Assembly: GCF_002776575.1 (NCBI RefSeq)
Contig: NZ_CP022549.1
Coordinates: 124,001 to 188,000 of the forward strand
Reading direction: 5' to 3'
Length of the DNA stretch: 64,000 bases
From: Sphingorhabdus sp. YGSMI21
GTDB taxonomy: Bacteria > Pseudomonadota > Alphaproteobacteria > Sphingomonadales > Sphingomonadaceae
A program made the position numbers and the translations under genes. Positions 55,101-62,860 of the stretch are shown here, one piece after another (positions within the stretch are counted from its first letter, which is position 1; each line of letters starts with the position of its first letter). Below the pieces are notes generated by a model, which saw only the letters and a program-made list of their open reading frames with translations, did not search any database and was not told the DNA's origin.

Positions 55101-55614
55101 AAGTGTCCACGCCGTTTTCTAATCCTCCACCCGGAAGCTCGGGATTAAATGACGCCTCCTCGGCGAGCGGCGGGATTTCTTGTTTTCCCCCGACATTGCC
55201 GCCGATCTGGTCCGGATCAAATACGGCTCCGTCCGCTTCGGCGCGCTCTGGGCTCGCCAAAGCGCCATTCTCAGCGACTCTTCCGGCGGTTTCCTTGCTC
55301 TCCTCGCCCGCGCCCTTTTCACCATGGTCTTTCTCGCCATCGTCTGCCTCTCCGGCACCGTCCTCGCCGCCTGGCGCTTCCGCCTCACCCAGAGCATTTT
55401 CTTCCGGTTCAGCATCGCCGGGAACATTTTGATCTTTTCCCTTCCCTGCCCCCGGTTGAGCTTCCTGGTCTTCACCGGGTGCCAGACCGAGTAACTCCGC
55501 GCCTTCACCGTACCAAATCGATTCCTCGGCCGATTCCTCGATCGTATAGTAATTATCGGCAGCAAAATATTTCGCCGCACCGCCTGCACTGCCAACAGGA
55601 GCCATAGAAATCAT
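52162..55614 (-). CDS. traI: MobF-type conjugative relaxase-helicase TraI
   Basis: An 1150-residue relaxase. The N-terminal catalytic tyrosine region is KYFAADNYYTIEESAEESIW YGEGAELLGLAPG. A 130-residue acidic, Gly/Ala/Glu-rich insertion (about 49-185) then interrupts the family pattern, which resumes at GKVDAGTFENILNGKLPDGS. The HUH histidines lie in ALDPQGHVHAVIANM. A RecD-like helicase follows with Walker A GLAGAGKSTML (about 625) and YLIVDEASMISNNQMHAL. It nicks oriT and unwinds the transferred strand. Its ATG overlaps the coupling-protein stop (TAATG). Confidence 0.93.
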   Translation of the reverse strand: MISMAPVGSAGGAAKYFAADNYYTIEESAEESIWYGEGAELLGLAPGEDQEAQPGAGKGKDQNVPGDAEPEENALGEAEAPGGEDGAGEADDGEKDHGEKGAGEESKETAGRVAENGALASPERAEADGAVFDPDQIGGNVGGKQEIPPLAEEASFNPELPGGGLENGVDTSAGAEKLEKMPLSNPTGKVDAGTFENILNGKLPDGSQVGEPGKRAVGMDLTFSMPKSATLLSLVGGDTRITQAHMGAVKTAMGWVEANLAEGRQKIDGRAVPVRTGNLVYALFQHDTSRALDPQGHVHAVIANMTRMPDGNWRALHNGEIWRNNTVISSIYHAAFRDSLEKLGYAVQLQGKHGTFEIAGVPKNVREAFSQRRADILAKATELGTATKQGLREITKRTRDDKIAVEDRGALTQEWKARAADLGFVPEQLIEQAKVSANKEAGLLERGVGAIEDGLKGARQFVLDSLQKPSDPLVDTALKRVMMTGPVARTQLATASAIRILSQREAAFEVHQVTKTAVDLGLNGVTPELIDKRLIELTNRGELVPGDNKRADNVVEMVTTRDALETEAGILGEIERGKNGVLPLVRPDRAVEVLSGASKERPLNDGQMAAASTIIASSDRIVAVQGLAGAGKSTMLGAVANVLDFEKKPALGLAFQNKMVADLKEVTGLEAMTVASFLMQHDALLTGDHPQRASKSRDMLNGAYLIVDEASMISNNQMHALTQIANVASVDKLVLVGDRKQLLSIDAGKSFAVAQAGGLATADMNENLRQRTPELRAVAALTNVGRAGNALKLLGDRVIETNDRVETAAEYWLNLPEDERDKTMLFTSGRETRANLNEHIQTGLKDEGKLKGGGLKLTVADRVDRTREELRYAHSYQPGFRLEVWTRLQSVGLERGEYRVSRVFQNGKVEVERNRKRKAFDPQKLASGAKLDKLNLTATKEIEVHEGDKIRWTANDKTRDLLNSSIGRVVGIDGSGVMVERGDKSVVRLGMDDPMLKRIDLAYALNMHMAQGITTDKGLVVMGSEERYLSNQRLFNVAVTRVRDDVKVITDDKEKLGRQLNRTTGDKYSALEEAGRLDVDKHKIAARDPDKPFDPGSLEGLGLADDKLRAGPPSESKPEPPRQQTPAKQGNDEKAVQPLSLPEKSKGMEL

Positions 55615-58040
55615 TATTCGATTTCCATACCGTCATCATGACCATGATCGCCATCCACGCCGTAAGCGGTCGCAAGATCTTTGGCGCTCGCCTCGAAGCG
55701 GGGATCACGCTGGCCCTGCATCCCGCGCGCAGCAAGCCCGGGCTTGGCCGCGTCCGCTCTGCTCGTACCGGGCTGTCGCCCTGGATCATCCCCTTCCCGG
55801 GATCCTTCGAGCGCGGCCTCGGCCCGCGTCTGAGCGGCTATCAACACCGCTTCGGCACCTTCATCACCTGCTGGCTTCATGTCCTTCCCCGGCTCGCCCG
55901 GCTTGACATCATTGGCAAGTTCGAGCGCTGCAGCAACTGCGCTCGTCCGGCGAGCAGCCGCTTGCCTGGCGTCCTCTCCCGCTGCGTTGCTGCTTGGTAC
56001 AAGTTGATCGCCCGCCAGCTCGCCCGCTTTGCCGACTGCCTTGTCCTGCGCTTCGCGGCCGCCGGCTTCCCCGTCCCCTTCGACCTCTTCGTCATCCTCT
56101 CCGCCGGGCATTCCCTTGGGCATTTTGGGCGCGGCGCGAGTGGATTTGACAGGCGATACTGCATCATCCCGCGGCTCGAAACCGAGCGCCACCTGCGGGT
56201 AATCCTTGAACTGGAGCACCACTCGCGCCGCCGGGAAGCCATCGGGAAATTTCACGAAACCGTGGAGGGCCGGCAGATTGGTAATGTCATCAGGAATGAC
56301 CAGCGGCGCAATTTCCTTTTTGGGCGTAAGCGTCGAGGCATCACGCAAATTATTATAGCCATAGCTATAGGCTTCATCCATCTGCCGTACCTCACGGTTG
56401 CCAATAAATTCCGCGCAGGTTTCGGCAGTTTTGCGGTCAGCGGTTGCCAGTATCAGTTTCGTTCGCGCCAGGCTGGTCAGGTTTTCGGCGCCCTCGCGTC
56501 CATAGACAGCCTGCAAACGCGCAATCGAATGCAGCCCCAGCACGATCGCCCCGCCAAACCCGCGTGCGGTCTGCAGCCCATTCTCGATAGCAGGAAGCCG
56601 GTGCAATGCGCCAAGCTCGTCAAACAGATACCATGTGCGCAAGGAGCGCGTGCGCGGCAGTGTCATCAGCGTGTTGACCGAAAGATCGAGCCATAAAGTC
56701 AGCAACGCCTTGTAGAGCGGAAGATCGACATGGCGCGCGGAGACGAATAGCAGGCTCCCTGCTTTTTTTTCGCTGCGGACCCATTCGCGTATCGAGAAAA
56801 TTTCACCATCTTCAGGAAGGCATATCAAAGCCTCGGCATTGGTGTTAAACACTGCCCGGATGGACTCAGCCATGCGCGCGGCTTCAGGCGCTGTAATCGG
56901 GTCGGCGGTTGTGTCCTGAAGGATCCGGTGAACACGCTTCAGATCGGCTGTCATCAGATTCTCGGCGAGCGCGCGGTTGGTCGTCTGACCATGTTCGCTG
57001 AGCTTCAAGCACATCTGTACAAACAGCATCCGGGCGGCCAGCACCCAGAACGGATCGGAGCCGCCACCATCATGGGGAACAAGCGCCTGCGCGGCAGCCG
57101 TAAATTCTGCCTGCGTCGAGCATTCATCGAACAGCGACCAGCTGGGGCAACGCGCATCGCCGGGATTGAGAATGATATCAGTTCGCTCGTCGTAAAAGGC
57201 CTCGATAAATGCCCCGGTCAGATCGAAGATAACCGCGCTGCCGCCGCGTGCGCGGACCTCGGCAACGACATTCCTGAGCTGTGTCGTCTTGCCCGCACCG
57301 GTTGTGCCAACCAGGATCGTGTGGCTCGCTTCCAGTCCGTAGGGATAAGGAATTCCGGCCAGACTATAGGGATGATGCAGCCCGGCCTTGATCCGTTCGG
57401 TAAGCGGCAAAGCGATGACCTGCGGGGCGGTCTTGCCGGGAAATAGCTGCGCCGCTGATTTGAAAAATTCGCGTTCATTATGGGCTATGACATCGGCGAG
57501 CAGAATGTCTCGCGACACCAGCATCGCGCCCCGCTCATGCCGTTCCTGGAGGATTGACGATCCGCGCCCCTGTGCCAGGGTTATAAACCACCAGATGACC
57601 GGCAACGCAAATAATGTCGCGGCGCATAGCGCGCCAAACAATGCGCGGATCGCCTTGGCCCATGCAACCTGGACATCCGGGACAAACGGAATATAGCCGA
57701 TCGGCACCTGCCGCAGCGCGTCATTGGACAGCACGATGTTCATTGGCTTCATGGCATCGAACTCCATCCAGCCCGATATGGCCGACCAGATACGCCACAC
57801 GCAAAGCTGAATTTCATGTTCGCCCATGACCGAATAAAGCATGATCCAGTACACCGCGATGAAGCAGGCCAGCCAGATCAGAAGTGGCACTCGCGCCCCT
57901 GCCATGAACATGAAAAACTGATGCCCTATCAGCTGCGATCCGCGGGTAAATTCACTGGCGTTTCTGAGCACCCGCCCCCTCGCCGAATGATGCTCCACCG
58001 TAACCGGCGAGCGATCAAATCTAAGCTCACTTCTGGCCAT
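55614..58040 (-). CDS. traD: TraD/TrwB-type IV coupling protein
   Basis: An 808-residue inner-membrane ATPase: two N-terminal helices (FFMFMAGARVPLLIWLACFI; LFGALCAATLFALPVIWWFI), Walker A ILVGTTGAGKTTQLRNV, Walker B TWYLFDELGALHRLPAIENG, and an Ala/Glu/Gly-rich tail (from about 660). It links the relaxosome to the type IV secretion channel. Start 58040 overlaps the ribbon-helix-helix gene by 14 bp; longer frame lacks support. Confidence 0.93.
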   Translation of the reverse strand: MARSELRFDRSPVTVEHHSARGRVLRNASEFTRGSQLIGHQFFMFMAGARVPLLIWLACFIAVYWIMLYSVMGEHEIQLCVWRIWSAISGWMEFDAMKPMNIVLSNDALRQVPIGYIPFVPDVQVAWAKAIRALFGALCAATLFALPVIWWFITLAQGRGSSILQERHERGAMLVSRDILLADVIAHNEREFFKSAAQLFPGKTAPQVIALPLTERIKAGLHHPYSLAGIPYPYGLEASHTILVGTTGAGKTTQLRNVVAEVRARGGSAVIFDLTGAFIEAFYDERTDIILNPGDARCPSWSLFDECSTQAEFTAAAQALVPHDGGGSDPFWVLAARMLFVQMCLKLSEHGQTTNRALAENLMTADLKRVHRILQDTTADPITAPEAARMAESIRAVFNTNAEALICLPEDGEIFSIREWVRSEKKAGSLLFVSARHVDLPLYKALLTLWLDLSVNTLMTLPRTRSLRTWYLFDELGALHRLPAIENGLQTARGFGGAIVLGLHSIARLQAVYGREGAENLTSLARTKLILATADRKTAETCAEFIGNREVRQMDEAYSYGYNNLRDASTLTPKKEIAPLVIPDDITNLPALHGFVKFPDGFPAARVVLQFKDYPQVALGFEPRDDAVSPVKSTRAAPKMPKGMPGGEDDEEVEGDGEAGGREAQDKAVGKAGELAGDQLVPSSNAAGEDARQAAARRTSAVAAALELANDVKPGEPGKDMKPAGDEGAEAVLIAAQTRAEAALEGSREGDDPGRQPGTSRADAAKPGLAARGMQGQRDPRFEASAKDLATAYGVDGDHGHDDGMEIE

Positions 58041-58329
58041 GAAATTGCTCCATTCGCTGCTCCACGGTGCGGATGACTTCATCGCGTTTATGGTCGGGAA
58101 GCTGGCGCAGCAAAACATCCACCCCGGCCTGCGCAAATTCTGTAATGAGGGCGAGACGCTGGAGGTTTATGCCGGCGCTCTCGCGGTCGGTTTCAACGCG
58201 CCGAAGATATTCCTCGACCGCGCTGCGAACGACATCAACGCCGGAGATCCCGCGCGCACGCGCCAGGGTTTCTATTTGCTGTTGGATGGATGACGGCAAT
58301 CGAACCGTCGTGCGAATAGTGTCTGTCAA
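58027..58329 (-). CDS. ribbon-helix-helix relaxosome accessory protein (TrwA-like position)
   Basis: A 100-residue protein with an RHH DNA-binding N-terminus (IRTTVRLPSSIQQQIETLAR ARGISGVDVVRSAVEEYLRR) and a helical C-terminus. It is the first gene of the RHH-TraD-TraI run, the same order as trwA-trwB-trwC of R388, where TrwA binds oriT and represses the operon. It likely binds the 12-bp repeats just upstream. Confidence 0.85.
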   Translation of the reverse strand: MTDTIRTTVRLPSSIQQQIETLARARGISGVDVVRSAVEEYLRRVETDRESAGINLQRLALITEFAQAGVDVLLRQLPDHKRDEVIRTVEQRMEQFHGQK

Positions 58330-58419
58330 TTTACCAACTTCCGTTTGGACAACGGCGCTGGTGAGACCTACGCAAAGCAGATAGCGATATGCGCCCTGCC
58401 CTGCCGGGTGTCAACTCAC

Positions 58420-58640
58420 CTTGGTGGTGCCTGTGGTGACGCCTGTGGTGGTGCCTGTCAAAACGGCGGCAGTCTGACTCAAAACAGAACGCCGGTCGCT
58501 CTTGCTAAGCCCCTGATAATCCATAATTAAATGATAAATCGCCGGTACCGCTCGCAAATGCGTCATTCTGACGCACAGGACCTGCCGTGTAACTATTTGT
58601 ATTTACACCATAAAACCCGCACGGCAGTGCATACGGTGTG
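58420..58640. other. candidate origin of transfer (oriT)
   Basis: Upstream of the relaxosome operon lie three 12-bp direct repeats with GCCTGT at 58429, 58441 and 58453; the hairpin GCGTCA/TGACGC (58560-58574); and nested arms CTGCCGTG/CACGGCAG (58582-58627) enclosing GTGTAA/TTACAC. Direct repeats beside hairpins next to an RHH gene and MobF relaxase are the usual oriT layout. No nic site is assigned. Confidence 0.55.
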
Positions 58641-58838
58641 CCCCTTTTCCCCCGATGATCGCTTGGTTGTTTCTGATCATCTGACAATATTAGTCCTGCG
58701 ATTTCGGGATTTTCCGGTGAGGCAAAACGGGACTGGTTTGCAATGCCTGGGCCTGTCAGCAATGCCTTGCCGCGCCTTTGCTTGATCAAAGGATGGGCCG
58801 CGCCTGGCATATCGTAGTGACCGGGATGCGGTCAGCTT

Positions 58839-59090
58839 ATGGAGAGATTTGCCATAACGAAAACGCAAACAGCGACTGGAAAACAGGACCGAATCGAGTG
58901 GGACATATTGTCAGAAACGGATAACAATCAAGCGGCAAAAATGCTTATGGCGAGACCTGATAGCAGCGACTGGCTCAAGATGATCATCGCGACGGGATGC
59001 GGCCGCGATCCGCTCGATGTGATCAACGATCTGGAGTCTGCGCTAGAGGTTTTCAATGCGCGTTTCGCGAGCCTCGTTGCAGCCCATTAG
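58839..59090 (+). CDS. hypothetical protein
   Basis: An 83-residue soluble protein (KTQTATGKQDRIEWDILSET ... DPLDVINDLESALEVFNARF). It is read away from the transfer operon. The ribosome binding site is weak and no family is recognised, but its composition is protein-like. Confidence 0.5.
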   Translation: MERFAITKTQTATGKQDRIEWDILSETDNNQAAKMLMARPDSSDWLKMIIATGCGRDPLDVINDLESALEVFNARFASLVAAH

Positions 59091-59195
59091 CCAGCCTGTT
59101 TCACGGCTCTTTTTCCGGCCCATTTTTTACCGAATTTTTCCACAACCGTAGACACCCGTTTCGAGCATGAAAGAAGGGGGCGCTGCCCTCTTCGT

Positions 59196-59468
59196 TCAAT
59201 AGGGCAGTTCCGGTTCTTCGCTAAAGCTGAACCAGTCATGCTGGCGCGCCGGGGTAAGGCATGGCCCTGTCTTTAGATCCAAGCATGCTTTGCCGGTGAC
59301 GCTGTGGATGACCTGGTCGACCAGCCATTGCGGCATGTCTCCATCACCCTCGTCGATCACCACAAACTCGCCGGTAAAGTTCTGAATGACATGCTGGTCA
59401 AAGTCGGTATGCTTTGCTCGTTCCTTGGCCCGTGCGATTGCGGTGTAAAATTTCGTTTGGCTAGCCAT
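59196..59468 (-). CDS. hypothetical plasmid protein
   Basis: A 90-residue protein (SQTKFYTAIARAKERAKHTD ... MPQWLVDQVIHSVTGKACLD) with AAAGGAG 8 bp before the ATG at 59468. Typical conserved unknown of transfer regions; no domain recognised. Confidence 0.65.
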   Translation of the reverse strand: MASQTKFYTAIARAKERAKHTDFDQHVIQNFTGEFVVIDEGDGDMPQWLVDQVIHSVTGKACLDLKTGPCLTPARQHDWFSFSEEPELPY

Positions 59469-59787
59469 GATCTGGCTCCTTTCAACCTTTTTTTGAAGAG
59501 GCTATAAATCCGGGAGGGGAGCGGTTCACTGTCAGGGACAGCGCCAGAGGCGCTGCCGCAAAGCGGGGTGTGGGGGAGCCGATTATTTTGCGAGAGCGAG
59601 CGTAGCGAGCGAAGCAAAAAATTGGGGGCACCGCACATCCTTCACAGCGGACCGCTCCCCTCTCACAATCGGTCACTCTGCGAGAAGATTTCTCTCCCCC
59701 TTTTCTCCAGCATCGCGCGCGGTCGGCGCTAACTGTGCAGTCAGCGCGCCTTGCCTCCAAAGCGCGCTGCTGTGTCGCTGCGCTGCA
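59469..59787. other. noncoding spacer
   Basis: 319 bp of GC-rich sequence with short reiterations such as GCGAGCGTAGCGAGCG (about 59598-59616) that form an imperfect palindrome. No credible gene on either strand. Confidence 0.4.
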
Positions 59788-60768
59788 TCATGCGGCGCGG
59801 TTCGTTTCGCTGGCTGGGCTCTGTTTGCGAAACACGGTTACCGGAACGCCGGCGGCGCGCATTTTCTCGGCAAGATTGGCCTGAACGCCTGACCCTTCAC
59901 AAATTATGGCCTCGACGGGGCCCAGCTTGATCAGCAGCTTGTTGCGTTTGAACGGCGCGGCGTTGCCATAGGCGCGATTAAGCCGGAAAGCGATCAGCGG
60001 AACCTCGCGTGATGCCGCCCAAGCGGCAGCGATGGCATCAACGCCTTTGCCCTGCGCGGTGGTTGCCAGTGTCATCGTGGGCGTGCGGGTTTTCAGCAAA
60101 TCCAGCCTATCCCAGATGCGCTGGTGATCTTCCCAAATCTGACCACCGGAAATAACCACAATCGGGCCGGTTGGGGCCAGCTGTTCGCGCTTAATCTTGG
60201 CACGGGCTGCGAGAAATTCGCGGGCGTCGATCTGGCTGGCGGTCAGGATTGACGAAACCCGCGAACCGCGCAGCGCGCTGAACGGGTGCCCGCTGTGGGC
60301 GCGGTAAACCTCGCCAGCATGATCGCGCATGCATTCCAGCGCCTCGCGGGCTTCAGATAGGCTGTGGCACCGCATTTGCGCCTCTTCAACCTCGCTTGCG
60401 AAAACCTCACTCGGGTCGGAGATGCGGGCAAGCTCGCCAAGTTTTAGCGCGGCGCTATCTTCCTCGCCTTCAATCTGGCGGGCGACAACATGGAAGCTGT
60501 TGACAATCCCCCATGCGATACGCTGGGCGATTGGCTCCATGCGGGTATCGTTCATCAAAGCAAAGATTTCGCTCATCATCGCCTTGACGCATTGCTCGGC
60601 CTCGAACGGGCCGGGCATGTCGGCGCTGCTGGGTTCCTCGGCAATGGTTAGTTGTGCTCTGGCAAGGTCGCTGGTGAAAGCGCGGCTATAGGTTGGCGAG
60701 GCGGTCGCCTCTTCATAGGCTTGGCCAAGATCGGCAAAGCTGCTAACGGTTTTCGGGTTCTTGGGCAT
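59788..60768 (-). CDS. DUF2493 domain protein
   Basis: A 326-residue protein whose C-terminal 130 residues carry the DUF2493/YspA-like SLOG-type fold: IVVISGGQIWEDHQRIWDRL, TLATTAQGKGVDAIAAAWAA and CEGSGVQANLAEKMRAAGVP. N-terminal 190 residues are helical and plasmid-specific. The family is thought to bind nucleotide-like ligands. ATG 60768 has AAAGGAACTGAA ahead of it. It recurs with DUF736 genes on alphaproteobacterial plasmids. Confidence 0.85.
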   Translation of the reverse strand: MPKNPKTVSSFADLGQAYEEATASPTYSRAFTSDLARAQLTIAEEPSSADMPGPFEAEQCVKAMMSEIFALMNDTRMEPIAQRIAWGIVNSFHVVARQIEGEEDSAALKLGELARISDPSEVFASEVEEAQMRCHSLSEAREALECMRDHAGEVYRAHSGHPFSALRGSRVSSILTASQIDAREFLAARAKIKREQLAPTGPIVVISGGQIWEDHQRIWDRLDLLKTRTPTMTLATTAQGKGVDAIAAAWAASREVPLIAFRLNRAYGNAAPFKRNKLLIKLGPVEAIICEGSGVQANLAEKMRAAGVPVTVFRKQSPASETNRAA

Positions 60769-60838
60769 TTCAGTTCCTTTGGACAAAAAGAGGGCAGGAA
60801 GCGGCTAAGCCCCGCTCCCTGCCCTTGTTCATTTCAGA

Positions 60839-61318
60839 CTAGCTAACTGAATCGCTGGTGGTTTCGCCAAGGTCAGCGGTCTTGCCGCCCTTCCCCTTCG
60901 CTTTACCCTTCGGTGCGGCGCTGCCGTCAAAGTCCTGATCGCCCTGATCGCTGTCGCCGTTTCCCTGACTGGCAGGGGCTGGAACATCACCGCGCATGCG
61001 GCGCGGTCTGCTCCATGCGATGGCATAGCTGCCATCATCGCGGCGGAAACAGGCGATATAGAGCGGTTTTGCCATTGACGGGTCGTCAATCGAACCTTGC
61101 AAGAATGCCTCGCCGGTTTCGCGTCCCGTCTGTTCCCATAGTGCGCCAACCTTCACCCAAGCCCCTGCTGCGCTGCGCGCGTGGATTTCATAGAAAGGGG
61201 CGTTGTCGTTGGTGCTGTTGACCTCGCGCAAGGCAAGGGTCATGGTCACGGCCAGTGTATCGATCTTGCCGATATAGAAGCCATTGGCGTTTTTTGTCAG
61301 TTCTCCGATATTACTCAT
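60839..61318 (-). CDS. DUF736 domain protein
   Basis: A 159-residue protein: MSNIGELTKNANGFYIGKID TLAVTMTLALREV, APFYEIHARSAAGAWVKVGA LWEQTG and GEAFLQGSIDDPSMAKPLYI cover the DUF736 domain; the tail is Gly/Lys/Asp-rich. The leader AAGGAACTGAAA is almost identical to that of the DUF2493 gene downstream. Small plasmid/ICE-associated family of unknown role. Confidence 0.88.
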   Translation of the reverse strand: MSNIGELTKNANGFYIGKIDTLAVTMTLALREVNSTNDNAPFYEIHARSAAGAWVKVGALWEQTGRETGEAFLQGSIDDPSMAKPLYIACFRRDDGSYAIAWSRPRRMRGDVPAPASQGNGDSDQGDQDFDGSAAPKGKAKGKGGKTADLGETTSDSVS

Positions 61319-61556
61319 TTTCAGTTCCTTAGTTTTTGGCTTGGGATGTTTAGCTGTCCCTCGCCGGTTGATTGTCAAAGCGGCCTCTCCGCCTGACAAA
61401 TACCCTTATAATAGATACCGTGATATTAGCCTATCTCATTGTTTTCTTGACACTTTTCCGATCATAACTGGTGAACCTGAGCCAGCCCGTCGCGTCAGCG
61501 ACAATAAGAAACACAGGGGCGCGCGAAGCGTCCCCTTCCCACCTGGTTGGCCGCGC
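61319..61556. other. upstream region of DUF736 gene
   Basis: About 240 bp with no gene I can support; likely contains the DUF736-DUF2493 promoter on the minus strand, with TTGACA-like TTGACAATC at 61369-61377 reading leftward. Confidence 0.35.
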
Positions 61557-61827
61557 ACACAGATATCGCCGGTGTTCGATCACACCCGGAGCCACCTTCG
61601 CCAGTGGCCGCAAGACGCCCTTCGGGCTCTTGAAGGTCAACAGGCACGGGAGGGCTAGCGAAGTTTGTCAGATGGGGGTCGGCGCTTCTCGCCAGAGAAG
61701 CAAAAGCCGGCGACCCCCATCTGGCTAACGCAGCTTGCCCGACGCAACTCGTTGACCTTTGAAACCGCAAGGGCAATGCAGGGACATCTGGTGAATGTGG
61801 CAGAGGGGGTTATCGAACATCGGTGCG
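61557..61827. repeat. nested inverted repeat with diverged 120-bp arms
   Basis: Perfect inner arms CAGATGGGGGTCG (61669-61681) and CGACCCCCATCTG (61711-61723) enclose a second perfect hairpin GCTTCTC/GAGAAGC (61684-61701). Outward the two sides stay recognisably complementary for about 110 bp, e.g. TTGAAGGTCAAC (left) against GTTGACCTTTGAA (right) and GTGTTCGATCACACC against GGTTATCGAACATC. The arms look like two diverged copies of one sequence placed head to head. Confidence 0.65.
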
Positions 61828-62298
61828 CGTCCGGCGCAATGCCCGCGCCCTAGCGGGCATTGCTCTTCTCTTCCCTCCCCCTTCCCTTCGCGTCAGGGAT
61901 GGAAGCCCGCAGGGACGAGACCTTAAGGGCTCGTTCGGAGCGCAGCGCAGACGACAGCCCGCCCCGGCCTTGCGCCGGGAGACGCCCGCAGCCACGAGAA
62001 TTTGAAGCGTTCATGTCCACGCCCTCCGTTCTCTGGCGCAGCCATGGCGCGCAGATGATCTTGGTGATGACGTGTCAAGTAGCCGGGACCGGGTCAGCGC
62101 TATGGAAAAGACATGGATTTGAGCGCAACCCCGCTGATAGTGGTGATGATGTCGCGCTGAAGGATACCGGCATCGCAAGTCTCTGGACAGAAACCGGGAT
62201 ACCAGCTTTGACACCGACCCTGGGGCAAGGCGCATCGCGCCGCGCTGCCAGCAGGCGAGTCCGGCTCGTCAACAAAGGTGGCACCGGAATGCGAGGAT

Positions 62299-62445
62299 AT
62301 GGAGAAAATGAAGCAGCATATGGAAACAATGCATGAAATGATGGAAAGCCAAGGTGGAAATGGAGCCAGTCTGCGGGGCGACACGTTGATCGCGAAGAAA
62401 CTCTATGGCAGCCGGGAGACGCGCGCGATGCCAAGCATTCAGTGA
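62299..62445 (+). CDS. possible 48-residue Met/His-rich ORF or gene remnant
   Basis: MEKMKQHMETMHEMMESQGG followed by NGASLRGDTLIAKKL. The Met/His pattern resembles tails of copper-binding proteins, but no signal peptide or good ribosome binding site is present. It may be the end of a deleted gene. Confidence 0.25.
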   Translation: MEKMKQHMETMHEMMESQGGNGASLRGDTLIAKKLYGSRETRAMPSIQ

Positions 62446-62860
62446 CCGAAGATTTTTCGCAACAATGAGGATTTCTATCGTGCTGAACTAAGGACGGTAG
62501 TCCAGTAATATGTTGATATTGTGTTATAAATATCTACATTATTTGCCTATGAGGGTACTGTGTAGAAAATTGGGATTTTGCACATATTGTTGTAGTTTAA
62601 ACATGCCTTGCGATGTGCCAGCGAAGGTGGTTTTTCGCCCATCAAGTCGTTGACTGTCAAGAGGCTCATCTTCTCAGCCCTTCCCCATTGTGTTCACGAT
62701 AGGACCGAAGCTCGATGCTATTCAACAAGCCCCGCTGGTTTGCTTTTCCTAGCAGCGCATAGTTGGACACAGCGAGCTATTTGCATGGAATATCATTTTG
62801 AGGGTTGTGGCCTGATTTCTTACTGCTAATGAATTGCAATACCAATCAGGAATCCAGTCT
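62446..62860. other. noncoding region upstream of TonB receptor
   Basis: 415 bp, A/T-rich around 62500-62600. I see no gene. A promoter for the receptor is expected here but no Fur-type box is obvious. Confidence 0.35.

Noticed and set aside
58429..58458. Short regular repeats as a CRISPR array
   Set aside because: Units are 12 bp in direct tandem with no spacers; no cas genes are nearby.
58505..58810. Reverse 101-residue open frame upstream of the transfer operon
   Set aside because: It overlaps the hairpin region proposed as oriT, lacks a ribosome binding site and its product has no protein-like pattern.
61860..62336. 158-residue forward frame in the noncoding tail
   Set aside because: Composition is Arg/Pro-rich and erratic, there is no ribosome binding site and no recognisable domain.
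62600..62770. End of an insertion sequence (GGGGCTTGTTGAATAGC on the reverse strand)
   Set aside because: The string is suggestive of an IS terminus, but no matching opposite end or transposase is found in the window.
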